Of a stretch of DNA of 64,000 nucleotides, positions 43,072 through 52,199 are shown piece by piece; the first letter of the stretch is position 1, and the number at the start of each line of letters is the position of its first letter. Location of the stretch: assembly GCA_000961695.1 (NCBI GenBank), contig LADW01000001.1, forward strand, positions 42,291-106,290. Direction: 5' to 3'. Origin of the DNA: Hyphomonadaceae bacterium BRH_c29 (lineage in GTDB: Bacteria; Pseudomonadota; Alphaproteobacteria; Caulobacterales; Hyphomonadaceae). A program made the position numbers and the translations under genes. The notes below the pieces were generated by a model, which saw nothing but the letters and a program-made list of their open reading frames with translations, ran no database searches and was not told where the DNA came from.

Positions 43072-44586
43072 ATGGCCAAAGGTGATTTTCCTGTTCTTGT
43101 TGGCGTCGGGCAAAGCCTCAGCCAATGGGACGGCACGGCCGGCCCGGCCAGTGCGCCTTCGCCCCTGTCTCTGATGGTGGAGGCCTCAAAGAAGGCCCTG
43201 ATTGATACAGGCGCGCCAGATGTAACGGGCGCCATCGACATGATCGCCGTCGTCCGCATCTTTGAGGATTCCGTCCGCGGCGCCCCGCACCCACACGGGC
43301 ACAACACGAACCTGCCCGGCACGCTCGCCCGGGATATCGGCGCCTCCCCCGCACACCTGATCTACGAGACCGTTGGTGGCCAGAGCCCACAGGCACTGGT
43401 CAATGAAATGGCTGCGAAAATTTTCGACGGCGAGATCGAGTGCGCACTGATTTCAGGCTCTGAAGCGAACCGGGCGTCCAAAGGCGCCCGCCGGCATGGT
43501 GTCGACATCGACTGGACCGATGGAAGCGAGGCCGGTTACGAGGATCGCGGCACTGGCCCGATGATGCTGAGCCGCGAAGAAATCAAACACGGCATCATTG
43601 CGCCAGCCTATTTCTACGCCCTGTTCGAAAATGCTTTCGCCGCCCGCAAAGGCCAGTCCCGCAGCCAGCGCCGCAAAGCGATGGCAGAGCTGTTCCAGCC
43701 ATTCACCACGGTCGCCGCGAACAACCCCTATTCCCAATTCCCGGTCGAACACTCCGTCGACTTCCTCTCGACGCCGTCGCGCGAGAACTATGAATACGCC
43801 GATCCGTTCCTGAAATGGTTCATCGCCCAGGACGCCGTGAACCAGGGCGCCGCCGCCATCGTGATGAGTTCCTCCAAGGCTGACGAACTTGGCATCGCCG
43901 AAGACAAGCGTGTCTACCTGCATGGTGCCGGCGAAGGCAGTGATGATTTCATCTCCGTCCGTCCCCGGCTCGACGGCTCATTCGCCATGGAAGCGGCGAT
44001 CTCGCGCGCCCTCGGACAAGCGGGCAAGACCGCTGCCGACATGGCGCATTTCGATCTCTATTCCTGCTTCCCGTGCGCGGTGTTTTCTTCCGCACAGGCG
44101 CTCGGCATCGACTGGCAGACAGATCCACGCTCGCTAACATTGACCGGCGGTCTGCCCTTCTTCGGTGGGCCGGGGAACAATTACTCCCTGCACGGAATTG
44201 CGGAGATGGCGGTGAAGCTGCGTACTGATACCGGCAAGTTCGGCCTGGTTCTGGCAAATGGTGGCTGGATGACCAAAGAGGCCGTGGGTGTCTATTCCAC
44301 CGCGAAGCCTGCCAGCTTCACTCCGGTGGCTCAATATGCCCGTCCGGCCGAAGAAATCGAACTGTGTTCAGAGGACTGCGTCGGCAAGCTCGAAACCTTC
44401 ACGGTCACGCACGGCAAGGAAGGCCCGAGCAAGGGCATCATCTTCGCCCGCCTGCCCGATGGCCGCCGTGCGCTGGCCAATGCCAGTCCTGCTGCCCTCG
44501 CCGTCCTGCGCGAAGACGCCAATCCGGCTGGCCGAACGGTCAAGATCACGGTCGAAGGCGAAACCGGCACGTTCGACTTCGCCTGA
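43072..44586 (+). CDS. Thiolase-superfamily protein (acetyl-CoA acetyltransferase-like)
   Basis: A 504-residue protein of the SCP2-thiolase-like group, opening FPVLVGVGQSLSQWDG. The N-terminal half has YETVGGQSPQALVNEMA where thiolases carry the nucleophilic Cys, and Cys is not present in that segment. The C-terminal half has LYSCFPCAVFSSAQALGI and GGLPFFGGPGNNYSLHGIAEM with the His expected near the active site. The last 85 residues form an OB-like extension (LETFTVTHGKEGPSKGIIFA). It may bind acyl-CoA without being a standard thiolase. It precedes gpsA by 45 bp. Substrate unknown, probably fatty or branched acyl-CoA. Confidence 0.75.
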   Translation: MAKGDFPVLVGVGQSLSQWDGTAGPASAPSPLSLMVEASKKALIDTGAPDVTGAIDMIAVVRIFEDSVRGAPHPHGHNTNLPGTLARDIGASPAHLIYETVGGQSPQALVNEMAAKIFDGEIECALISGSEANRASKGARRHGVDIDWTDGSEAGYEDRGTGPMMLSREEIKHGIIAPAYFYALFENAFAARKGQSRSQRRKAMAELFQPFTTVAANNPYSQFPVEHSVDFLSTPSRENYEYADPFLKWFIAQDAVNQGAAAIVMSSSKADELGIAEDKRVYLHGAGEGSDDFISVRPRLDGSFAMEAAISRALGQAGKTAADMAHFDLYSCFPCAVFSSAQALGIDWQTDPRSLTLTGGLPFFGGPGNNYSLHGIAEMAVKLRTDTGKFGLVLANGGWMTKEAVGVYSTAKPASFTPVAQYARPAEEIELCSEDCVGKLETFTVTHGKEGPSKGIIFARLPDGRRALANASPAALAVLREDANPAGRTVKITVEGETGTFDFA

Positions 44587-44631
44587 CACGGCCAGCTTGC
44601 CCAGACCGTCGGTTTCGCCCAAATTCCGGCT

Positions 44632-45642
44632 ATGACAACGCATTTCAAGAAGTTCGGCGTAATTGGCGGCGGTGCCTGGGGTACAGCCATCGCACAAATG
44701 CTGACCCGTGAGGGCCAGCAAGTGGTGATCTGGTGCCTTGAGCCTGACGTGGCCGAGGCGATCAATACGTGCCACGAGAACACCGTCTTCCTGCCCGGTG
44801 TGGTACTGAAGCCCGACTTGAAGGCCACATGTGACCTGGCCGACCTGCACGGCATGGACGCGCTGTTCGCCGTCGCCCCGGCCCAGCACACACGCGCCAC
44901 GCTGCGCGCACTGAAAGGAAAATTGAAGCCCGGCACGCCGGTCGTCCTCTGTTCCAAGGGGATCGAACTTGCCACGGGCGAATTCATGACAGACGTTCTG
45001 AAAGCGGAATTGCCAGAGGCTGTGCCGGCGGTCATGTCTGGACCGAGCTTTGCCATCGACGTCGCCAAGGGCCTGCCCACAGCGGTGACCCTCGCCATTG
45101 AAGACGAGCAGCTCGGCACCGAACTGATCGCGGCGATCTCCACGCCGACATTCCGGCCCTATCTGGGGCACGACCTGCTGGGAGCGGAGATCGGCGGGTC
45201 AGTGAAGAATGTGCTCGCCATCGCTTGCGGCATTGCGCTTGGCAAAGGCCTTGGCCGCTCGGCCCATGCCGCCCTGATCGCCCGCGGCAGCGCGGAGATG
45301 ACCCGGCTCGCCCTGAAGCTCGGCGCAGAGCGTGAGACGCTCGCGGGGCTTTCAGGCCTTGGAGACCTTGTCCTCACATGTTCCTCTGAGACCAGCCGCA
45401 ACATGAGCTGCGGCCTGGCGCTCGGGCGCGGCGAAACGCTGGACAGCATTCTGGGCGCCCGTAATGCCGTCACTGAAGGCGTCGCCACCGCGCCTGTCCT
45501 GCGCAAGCTGGCGGCGAAACATGGCGTCGACATGCCGATCTCGGACGCGGTCGCCGCAGTGATCGAAGGCGAGATCAGCGTGGATGAAGCCATCGTCCAG
45601 CTTCTGATGCGCCCCAACCGGGCCGAGGCTGTCACCACCTGA
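44632..45642 (+). CDS. gpsA: Glycerol-3-phosphate dehydrogenase [NAD(P)+]
   Basis: A 336-residue cytosolic enzyme that reduces dihydroxyacetone phosphate to glycerol-3-phosphate for phospholipid synthesis. FGVIGGGAWGTAIAQML is the Rossmann motif GxGxxG. CSKGIELATGEFMTDVL, MSGPSFAIDVAKGLPTAVT and GAEIGGSVKNVLAIACGIA (with the catalytic Lys) are diagnostic. GLSGLGDLVLTCSSETSRN and LGRGETLDSILGARNAVTEG complete the C-terminal domain. Confidence 0.95.
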   Translation: MTTHFKKFGVIGGGAWGTAIAQMLTREGQQVVIWCLEPDVAEAINTCHENTVFLPGVVLKPDLKATCDLADLHGMDALFAVAPAQHTRATLRALKGKLKPGTPVVLCSKGIELATGEFMTDVLKAELPEAVPAVMSGPSFAIDVAKGLPTAVTLAIEDEQLGTELIAAISTPTFRPYLGHDLLGAEIGGSVKNVLAIACGIALGKGLGRSAHAALIARGSAEMTRLALKLGAERETLAGLSGLGDLVLTCSSETSRNMSCGLALGRGETLDSILGARNAVTEGVATAPVLRKLAAKHGVDMPISDAVAAVIEGEISVDEAIVQLLMRPNRAEAVTT

Positions 45643-45711
45643 CCTTCCGTCATGACTGGCCGCTAGGGCTGGGGCTGCTACACTTCGCGCAAAAAGCGGA
45701 GGAGATGCGCC

Positions 45712-46548
45712 ATGGCGTACGAGTGTTTTGACGTCACCATCGAGGACAAGATCGCCCACATCCGGATGAACCGGCCTGAGGCGTTCAACACGATGAACAA
45801 GGCGTTCTGGAACGAGCTGCCGGACATCATCCGCGACATCGACATGAACGCCCGCGCGCGGGTGATCGTGATTTCCTCCACCGGCAAGCACTTCTCCGGC
45901 GGCATGGACACATCCGTTTTCACCGGGGACCGGGATGCGCCAAAGCATGATCGCTACATCATGGCCGAAGCGCTGCGTTCCAATATCCGGCATATCCAGT
46001 CGAGCTTTTCCTGCATGGAAGAGGCGCGCATGCCCGTCCTGTTCGCGCTGCATGGCGGCGTCATCGGCGGCGCGGTGGACATGATCTCTGCTGGCGACAT
46101 CCGCTGGTGCACCAAGGACGCCTTCTTCTCCATCATGGAGACCAATATCGCCATGACCGCCGATGTCGGCACCTTCCCGCGCCTTCAGCGCTACATCCCT
46201 GAAGGCTGGGTCAAGCAGATGGCCTATACCGGCATGCGCCTGCCCGCTGCCAAGGCGAAAGAGATCGGCCTCGTCAATGACGTGTTCGACACGCACGAAG
46301 AGATGATGGAAGCCGTGATGGGTGTTGCACACGAGATCGCAGCGAACAGCCCGCTGGCTGTGACGGGGTGCAAGGTTCTGATCAATTACGGCCGCGATCA
46401 CAACACGGCCGACACGCTGGACTATATCGGCGTCTGGAACGCTGCCATGTTTCCGCCTCCGCACATGGCAGAAGCCTTCAAGGCCCGCGCCGAGAAGCGA
46501 GAAGCGGACTATCCCGAGCTGTCAGAGCTGCGCGATACACCGATGTAG
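45712..46548 (+). CDS. Enoyl-CoA hydratase/isomerase (crotonase) family protein
   Basis: A 278-residue crotonase-fold protein from ATG 45712 after GGAGGAG. IAHIRMNRPEAFNTMNKAFW is the first oxyanion-loop region, STGKHFSGGMDTSVFTG the substrate pocket, and FALHGGVIGGAVDMISAGD the second oxyanion hole with acidic residues typical of delta3,5-delta2,4-dienoyl-CoA isomerases (MISAGDIRWCTKDAFFSI; DVGTFPRLQRYIPEGW). It probably isomerises dienoyl-CoA during breakdown of unsaturated fatty acids. Convergent with the AsnC gene, 11 bp between the stops. Confidence 0.88.
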   Translation: MAYECFDVTIEDKIAHIRMNRPEAFNTMNKAFWNELPDIIRDIDMNARARVIVISSTGKHFSGGMDTSVFTGDRDAPKHDRYIMAEALRSNIRHIQSSFSCMEEARMPVLFALHGGVIGGAVDMISAGDIRWCTKDAFFSIMETNIAMTADVGTFPRLQRYIPEGWVKQMAYTGMRLPAAKAKEIGLVNDVFDTHEEMMEAVMGVAHEIAANSPLAVTGCKVLINYGRDHNTADTLDYIGVWNAAMFPPPHMAEAFKARAEKREADYPELSELRDTPM

Positions 46549-46559
46549 GCGCAAGCCTT

Positions 46560-47072
46560 TCATCGGGTTCGCTGTCTGAGCGGGTCTGCCTGCACCTGTC
46601 TTGAGAGTTCCGGCGGTCGGCGTTTCTGAACCACAGGGCGCAAGGCAACGCTGGAGCGGATTCTTGTCACCTCTGACAGGCCAGCAAGCCGTTCCGTCAA
46701 AAACCGTTCGAACTCCTCAAGTCCGTTTACGGCAACCCGCAAAAGATAGTCCGCATCTCCGGTCATGAGATAACAATCCATGACCTCCGGAGACTGCTCC
46801 ATGATCTTTTCGAACGCGAACAGGGTTTTGCTTTTCTGGTCGACCAGCGAAACCCAGATGAAAACCGAAATCGCCCCGCCCAGCAGCGCCTCGGACAGAT
46901 GCGCCTGATATCCTTTGATCACGCCGGTCTCTTCCAGTTTCCGGATCCGGTTCACCGTTGGCGTTTGCGACAGACCGACCGCCGCCGAAAGCTCGGAAAT
47001 GCTGATCCGCCCCTGTTCTGTCAGCGAGTCCAGAATCCGGATGTCTATTTTATCCAATGCAGTCATTTCCAC
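46560..47072 (-). CDS. Lrp/AsnC-family transcriptional regulator
   Basis: A 170-residue regulator. The helix-turn-helix is residues 1-60 (KIDIRILDSLTEQGRISISE; VGLSQTPTVNRIRKLEETGVI), and the RAM/effector domain about 65-145 (GGAISVFIWVSLVDQKSKT; VMDCYLMTGDADYLLRVAVN). It probably senses an amino acid or 2-oxo acid. It is divergent from the MdeB-like E1 gene across 157 bp, the arrangement of mdeR and mdeB in Pseudomonas putida, so that gene is its likely target. Confidence 0.92.
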   Translation of the reverse strand: MEMTALDKIDIRILDSLTEQGRISISELSAAVGLSQTPTVNRIRKLEETGVIKGYQAHLSEALLGGAISVFIWVSLVDQKSKTLFAFEKIMEQSPEVMDCYLMTGDADYLLRVAVNGLEEFERFLTERLAGLSEVTRIRSSVALRPVVQKRRPPELSRQVQADPLRQRTR

Positions 47073-47180
47073 CTCGAATCTTGAATATTACAGGTGAATA
47101 AATAATAACGAGGACAAATGGCAACATGAATCAGCGGGATTTCCTGAGGCACCGATGATATTGTCGGCAGCAGAGCGAAG

Positions 47181-47200
47181 GGTCACCATGTTGGGTGACC
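47181..47200. promoter_or_regulatory. Perfect inverted repeat upstream of the E1 gene, candidate operator
   Basis: GGTCACC (47181-47187) and GGTGACC (47194-47200) form a 7-bp dyad with a 6-base spacer, 30 bp before the E1 start. It may be the operator of the divergent AsnC-type regulator or a leader hairpin. It is less AT-rich than typical Lrp sites. Confidence 0.45.
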
Positions 47201-47229
47201 TGTGACACAGCGAGAGCAGGGAGCAGGTA

Positions 47230-49617
47230 ATGCCGAGTGAATTGGACCATCTGAAAACCCTCGAACAGCGCCTTCTCTGGCTTTCCGCCTGGATCGTGCA
47301 CAATGCGAACCATCTGCGCCCCAAGGGCGAGGGTGATGTGAAAGTGGGCGGGCACCAGGCCTCTTGCGCGTCCATGGTCTCAATCATGACAGCGCTCTAT
47401 TTCCACACGCTGCGCCCTGAAGACCGCGTGGCGGTGAAGCCGCACGCCTCGCCTGTCTTCCACGCCATGCAATACATCATGGGCAATCAGAGCCTCGAGA
47501 AGCTAAAGAATTTCCGTGGGCTTGGCGGCGCGCAGTCTTACCCAAGCCGGACGAAAGACGTCGACGATGTCGACTTCTCCACCGGCTCAGTCGGTCTTGG
47601 CGTGGCGGAGACGGCGTTTGCCTCGCTCGTGCAGGATTATCTGGCCGCCAAGGACTGGTCTGCGGATCGTCCGCTCGGCCGCATGGTCGCGCTGGTTGGT
47701 GATGCCGAGCTGGACGAAGGCAACGTGTACGAGTGCCTGCAAGAGGGCTGGAAGCACGACCTGCGCAACACCTGGTGGATCATCGACTATAACCGCCAGA
47801 GCCTCGACGGTGTGGTGCACGAAGGCCTGTGGGAAAAGATCGAGTCGATTTTCCAGGCGTTTGGCTGGCGTACGGTCGTACTGCGCCATGGCGCGCTGCA
47901 GCGGGCCGCCTTTGCGGAGCCCGGCGGCGAAGCACTGAAAACATGGATCCAGTCCTGTCCAAATGCAGACTATTCGGCGCTGACCTATCAAGGCGGCGCC
48001 GCCTGGCGCAAACGCCTGATGGAGGATCTCGGCGATCAGGGCGACGTCACAGCCCTCCTCTCCCGGCGCGATGACGACGAGCTCGGCGCCCTGATGAACA
48101 ATCTCGGCGGCCAATGCGTCGAGACGCTTGCAGAAGCCTTCGACAGCATCAAGGACGACCAGCCGACAGTCTTCCTCGCCTATACGATCAAGGGCTGGGG
48201 CACGCCGCTGGCGGGCCACAAGGACAATCATGCCGGCCTGATGAACCCGGCCCAGATGGCAGACTTCCAGTCCCGCATGGGCGTGCCGGACGGAGAAGAA
48301 TGGGAGCCGCTCGCGACGGTCGAAGACAAAGAGGACCTGAACACATTCCTCGGCAAAGTGCCTTTCTTTGCCGCTGGCGCACGCCGCTTCACGGCGCCGA
48401 AAGTGGAGAGCATTGGCCCGGTCTTCCTGGACGATCGCAGCCTCTCCACGCAGGCCGGCTTCGGCAAGATCCTGGATACCCTGGCCAAGGGCGACAGCGA
48501 GATTGCTGACCGCATCCTCACCACGTCACCGGATGTGACCTCCTCCACCAATCTCGGCCCCTGGGTGAACCGGCGCTCCCTCTTTGCCCGGACGGAAAAG
48601 GGCGACACGTTCCGCGAGCAACAGATCCCCTCGACGCAGAAATGGCAGTTCTCGCCGAAGGGTCAGCATATCGAGCTCGGCATTGCGGAAATGAACCTGT
48701 TCCTTCTGCTTGGCGCGGCGGGCCTGTCGCATTCCCTGTTCGGCGAGCGGCTTGTACCGATTGGCACCGTGTACGACCCGTTCGTCGCCCGCGGTCTCGA
48801 TGCGCTGAACTATGCCTGCTACCAGGATGCCCGCTTCATTATCGCCGGTACACCTTCAGGCGTCACGCTGGCGCCCGAAGGTGGCGCCCACCAGTCCATC
48901 GGCGCCCAGCTGATTGGCATGAGCCAGGACGGCCTTGTCAGCTTCGAGCCCGCCTATCTGGATGAGCTTTCCATCATCATGGACTGGAGTTTCGACTATC
49001 TCCAGCGCAGCGGTGAGAACGATCCGGACGAACGCACCTGGCTGCGCGACGAAACCGGCGGGTCGGTCTACCTGCGCCTCACCACACGCCCGCTGGAACA
49101 GCTGGGCCTGAAAGCACGCGACGATCAGGCCTTCCGTCAGGGCGTGGTCGACGGCGCCTACTGGCTGCGCGAGCCCGGGCCGAATTGCGAAGTCGTCATC
49201 GCGTATCAGGGCTGTGTTGCTCCGGAAGCCATCGAAGCCGCTGGCCGTATCGGCAATGACCGGCGCGACATTGGCGTGCTGGCCATTACCTCCGCCGACA
49301 GATTGAATTCCGGCTGGACCGCCGCCCGACGCGCCCGCGCGCGGGGCCACAAGGATGCGACCAGCCAGATCGAACGCCTGATGGGCGGGGTGCCGCGTGA
49401 AGCCACGCTGATCACGGTCACGGATGGACATCCGGCGACGCTCGCCTGGATCGGATCGGTCATGGGCCACCGTACCGCGCCACTCGGCGTCGAGCATTTC
49501 GGCCAGACCGGCACGATCGGCGATCTCTACCGCCACTTCATGATCGATGCAGACGCCATCGTCGCAGCGGCAAACTACCTCTCTGCGGGCCGAAGAATCG
49601 GGCTCAATGTGAGATAG
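47230..49617 (+). CDS. MdeB-like homodimeric 2-oxoacid dehydrogenase E1 (pyruvate/2-oxobutyrate)
   Basis: A 795-residue thiamine-diphosphate enzyme related to AceE but about 90 residues shorter, as MdeB proteins are. The transketolase-like N-terminal domain has KVGGHQASCASMVSIMTALYF, GSVGLGVAETAFASLVQDYL and the ThDP motif GDAELDEGNVYECL...NRQSLDG (about residues 158-200). YTIKGWGTPLAGHKDNHAG follows, then the pyrimidine domain (HIELGIAEMNLFLLLGAAGL with the catalytic Glu) and the C-terminal domain. It probably decarboxylates pyruvate or 2-oxobutyrate and passes the acyl group to an E2 encoded elsewhere. No mdeA (methionine gamma-lyase) is adjacent. Confidence 0.88.
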   Translation: MPSELDHLKTLEQRLLWLSAWIVHNANHLRPKGEGDVKVGGHQASCASMVSIMTALYFHTLRPEDRVAVKPHASPVFHAMQYIMGNQSLEKLKNFRGLGGAQSYPSRTKDVDDVDFSTGSVGLGVAETAFASLVQDYLAAKDWSADRPLGRMVALVGDAELDEGNVYECLQEGWKHDLRNTWWIIDYNRQSLDGVVHEGLWEKIESIFQAFGWRTVVLRHGALQRAAFAEPGGEALKTWIQSCPNADYSALTYQGGAAWRKRLMEDLGDQGDVTALLSRRDDDELGALMNNLGGQCVETLAEAFDSIKDDQPTVFLAYTIKGWGTPLAGHKDNHAGLMNPAQMADFQSRMGVPDGEEWEPLATVEDKEDLNTFLGKVPFFAAGARRFTAPKVESIGPVFLDDRSLSTQAGFGKILDTLAKGDSEIADRILTTSPDVTSSTNLGPWVNRRSLFARTEKGDTFREQQIPSTQKWQFSPKGQHIELGIAEMNLFLLLGAAGLSHSLFGERLVPIGTVYDPFVARGLDALNYACYQDARFIIAGTPSGVTLAPEGGAHQSIGAQLIGMSQDGLVSFEPAYLDELSIIMDWSFDYLQRSGENDPDERTWLRDETGGSVYLRLTTRPLEQLGLKARDDQAFRQGVVDGAYWLREPGPNCEVVIAYQGCVAPEAIEAAGRIGNDRRDIGVLAITSADRLNSGWTAARRARARGHKDATSQIERLMGGVPREATLITVTDGHPATLAWIGSVMGHRTAPLGVEHFGQTGTIGDLYRHFMIDADAIVAAANYLSAGRRIGLNVR

Positions 49618-49638
49618 TCAGGCCAGAGACAGGGTTAC

Positions 49639-50550
49639 TCAGGCGACGGAACGCACCAGATCGAAATGTGAGCGCACGGTCGGCTTCTCGTCCGGCGTGG
49701 TCACGCGCCCGGTCTTCACCAGTTCGATCATGTGCCCCAGCACAGACATGGCTGCAGCCGGATGCAGGCGCTTGTCGACGTCCTTGTACATCTCTTTCAC
49801 CATTTCCGGGATCGCGTTTTCGCCCTTGGAAAGGTGATAAAGAATGGCCCGCTCGCGCTCGCGGCGGTGTTCGGCATATTCGGTGATGAAATGGTGGACG
49901 AAGTCCTTGCCCTTCACCGGGTCACCATGTGTCGGGTAAAGCGCATCGAAATTCTTGTCACGGATCTTGTCGAGGCTGCGCATATAGTCGCCCATATCGC
50001 CATCCGGCGGCGCCACAACCGTGGTTGACCAGCCCATGATATGGTCACCTGACAGGCAGACATTCTCTTCGCGCAGACCAAAGCAAAGATGGTTGCAAGT
50101 GTGTCCGGGCGTTTCAATTACGTCCAGCGTCCAGCCGGGGCCGGAGATGACATCACCATCGCCGACTTTCACGTCGGGCATGAAGCCGAGATCGTCGGCG
50201 CTGCCCAGTTCGCCTTTGGCGGTCGGCACGCCGCAATTCTTCGCATAGGTCTTGCAGCCCGCCCATTCGGCCAGCGGAGTCGCTAGCGGGGAATGGTCTG
50301 AGTGGCCATGGCTGACCAGAACGTGCGTGATGGTTTCGCCTTCGAGCGCCTGTTTCAGCGCTTCGAAATGCTCCGCCAGCTCCGGGCCCGGATCAAGCAC
50401 CGCAACTTCGCCGTGGCCGATGATGTAGACACCCGTGCCGACATAGGTGAATGGGCCAGGATTGTTCGCGATCACGCGGCGGATCAGCGGCGTCATCTGC
50501 TGGGCGGCGCCGTACTCGAACTCAATATCTTTGATATAGGGTATTGCCAT
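49639..50550 (-). CDS. Metallo-beta-lactamase-fold hydrolase
   Basis: A 303-residue protein of the LACTB2-like group. SHGHSDHSP (HxHxDH, about residue 80) provides the zinc ligands, with ETPGHTCNHL (about 147), a ligand Asp in LSGDHIMGW and PTHGDPV later. The C-terminal 70 residues (LSKGENAIPEMVKEMYKDVDKRLHPAAAMSVLGHM) are the winged-helix tail of that group. It hydrolyses a thioester or phosphodiester substrate not identifiable from sequence. Convergent with the E1 gene; 33 bp separate it from the ATP-grasp-like gene upstream on the same strand. Confidence 0.87.
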   Translation of the reverse strand: MAIPYIKDIEFEYGAAQQMTPLIRRVIANNPGPFTYVGTGVYIIGHGEVAVLDPGPELAEHFEALKQALEGETITHVLVSHGHSDHSPLATPLAEWAGCKTYAKNCGVPTAKGELGSADDLGFMPDVKVGDGDVISGPGWTLDVIETPGHTCNHLCFGLREENVCLSGDHIMGWSTTVVAPPDGDMGDYMRSLDKIRDKNFDALYPTHGDPVKGKDFVHHFITEYAEHRRERERAILYHLSKGENAIPEMVKEMYKDVDKRLHPAAAMSVLGHMIELVKTGRVTTPDEKPTVRSHFDLVRSVA

Positions 50551-50583
50551 GTGCAGTTTCTCGAAATTCAGCCTGCAGACAGT

Positions 50584-51522
50584 CTAGCGCCGCTTCGGCG
50601 CAAACCGCGTCCCGAATGCCTGAGCCATGCGGCGGGTCGCCCGCAGCTTGGAGCTGAGCTTGAGCGCCACGGGCGGGCCCATGTCGGTCTTGTTCGCGTC
50701 CACGATGTAGAGACGTCCGCTGTTGCGATCACGCAGGCAATCAATGCCGCCCCAGTCCAGCCCCATCTCTTTGGCGAAGCGCTCGATCATGCCGATTTCT
50801 TCTGCCGTGTAACAAATGCGGGGCTCATCCAGCAGCACTTCGACATTCTCGTTGGCAAAGCGGCGCTCCAGCGGACGGCGCTTGCGGAACACGACAATCG
50901 GCGAGCCATTGACGAGACAGCAGCGCAGGTCTTCGACCAGGCCGCCTTCAATCTCGTTGTCGACCAGAACCTGATAGGTCTTGCCCGGCACGGGTGCGTC
51001 CAGTGGCCCTTCGAGGACGCGCCCGTCATGGGCAGCGTTCAGCTCGGATTTTTCGACCATACGGCCGGGATACGTTGTCGGGTCGACGGCCAGCGAATAG
51101 CCAGCGGCAATCTCGAACGCCGCGGCGACCTTGGACTTGGAAACGTCGTCGCAGGCAAAATTGACCAGGCGCACGCCTTCTTTAACGGCGGGCATTTCAT
51201 TGTTCGTCTCGGTACAATCATCAAACTGCATCACGATGTCAGCCTTGCTGGTATCGTCGATCAGTTTGGCGCCCGACACGTGCATGACCGGCCAGATGAA
51301 ATACCAGGGGCGCGGCTTGTCTGGGTAAAAAGCAATTGTCGGGCGTTTGTGGCCCTCGATCCGGCGCCAGATGCGCCAGGATTGGGCCGCAGCATAGAAA
51401 GTGAGCCAGGTGAAAACGTCGTTCACCAACGAGAAGGTCAGTGGAATCCGGGCACCTGTCTTCTTCACGAGCAGCGAGCCGTCATCGTATTTGAAGTCGG
51501 TCAGCCACAACCGGTCTGTCAT
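50584..51522 (-). CDS. Conserved hypothetical protein, ATP-grasp-like C-terminus
   Basis: A 312-residue protein. The C-terminal third (MGLDWGGIDCLRDRNSGRLY followed by IVDANKTDMGPP) resembles the metal-binding end of ATP-grasp ligases (acidic residue, then D-x-N-x-T). A central Lys-containing beta region (MVEKSELNAAHDGRV) may bind ATP. The N-terminal 130 residues (ADIVMQFDDCTE; LVNFACDDVSKSKVAAAFEIA) are unassigned. It may ligate an unknown carboxylate and amine, or be a distant relative only. Same strand as the MBL hydrolase downstream, possibly co-transcribed. Confidence 0.55.
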   Translation of the reverse strand: MTDRLWLTDFKYDDGSLLVKKTGARIPLTFSLVNDVFTWLTFYAAAQSWRIWRRIEGHKRPTIAFYPDKPRPWYFIWPVMHVSGAKLIDDTSKADIVMQFDDCTETNNEMPAVKEGVRLVNFACDDVSKSKVAAAFEIAAGYSLAVDPTTYPGRMVEKSELNAAHDGRVLEGPLDAPVPGKTYQVLVDNEIEGGLVEDLRCCLVNGSPIVVFRKRRPLERRFANENVEVLLDEPRICYTAEEIGMIERFAKEMGLDWGGIDCLRDRNSGRLYIVDANKTDMGPPVALKLSSKLRATRRMAQAFGTRFAPKRR

Positions 51523-51656
51523 CCCGTATTCTCCTGACTGGCGAACATAGCCTTACAAGGCCGTTCGCGGCCGGTTTCTTGCCTCGCACGCCGCCAGCTC
51601 ACTGACAACACACATAATGCGGCGCATTTGTGATCTGCGACCATACGGAACGGCCC

Positions 51657-52067
51657 TTAGAGCAGCGATTCTATGCTCGTCAGATCGTACCCGGCGGCGG
51701 CGGCAGCGTCGACGATTTCCTGCGACATCCCCTGCCCCGCATTGGTCAGGGCCCAGGCCGTGATGCAGCGCGTTCCGGTGCGGCAATAGGCCAATACGGG
51801 CTGCGGCGCCTCGTTGAGAATATTGCCCATTCGCTCGACAATCTCAGGCGTCGGAGCGCCGGAAAAGGGTAGCGCAACGAACGCGAGCCCAAGGGTTTCG
51901 GCTTTGGCGCGAATGGATCCCATTCGCGGCTGCTCGATGCCGCCTTCGCCGTCCGGCCGATTGACGATGATGGTCTTGAAGCCAGCAGCAGCGATCTCCT
52001 CGACATCCTGCTCGGAGATCTGCGGAGACACGGAAAAGGCGTCGGTTACGCGGCGAATATCGGCCAT
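51657..52067 (-). CDS. DUF442/TIGR01244-type protein phosphatase-like protein
   Basis: A 136-residue protein with the P-loop AYCRTGTRCITAWAL (C-x5-R, Cys about residue 94), as in dual-specificity phosphatases and the Blh-type proteins of alphaproteobacteria. VTDAFSVSPQISEQDVEEIA and TIIVNRPDGEGGIEQP are characteristic N-terminal segments. Relatives are associated with sulfide handling and biofilm growth under low oxygen; the substrate is not known. In other bacteria it may be fused to an MBL domain, and here an MBL-fold hydrolase lies 1.1 kb away on the same strand. Confidence 0.85.
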   Translation of the reverse strand: MADIRRVTDAFSVSPQISEQDVEEIAAAGFKTIIVNRPDGEGGIEQPRMGSIRAKAETLGLAFVALPFSGAPTPEIVERMGNILNEAPQPVLAYCRTGTRCITAWALTNAGQGMSQEIVDAAAAAGYDLTSIESLL

Positions 52068-52199
52068 TTTGGAAGGTCCTGCCTGTTGAGAGGTCTTGAT
52101 CGATTCGCATACCTAGCTAAGGAAGGTTATGCCTTCTGCCAAGGTTTTGGCAGAACAGGATGTCGCTTTGGCCCTGCAACAACAACGGAAAGTGCCCCC

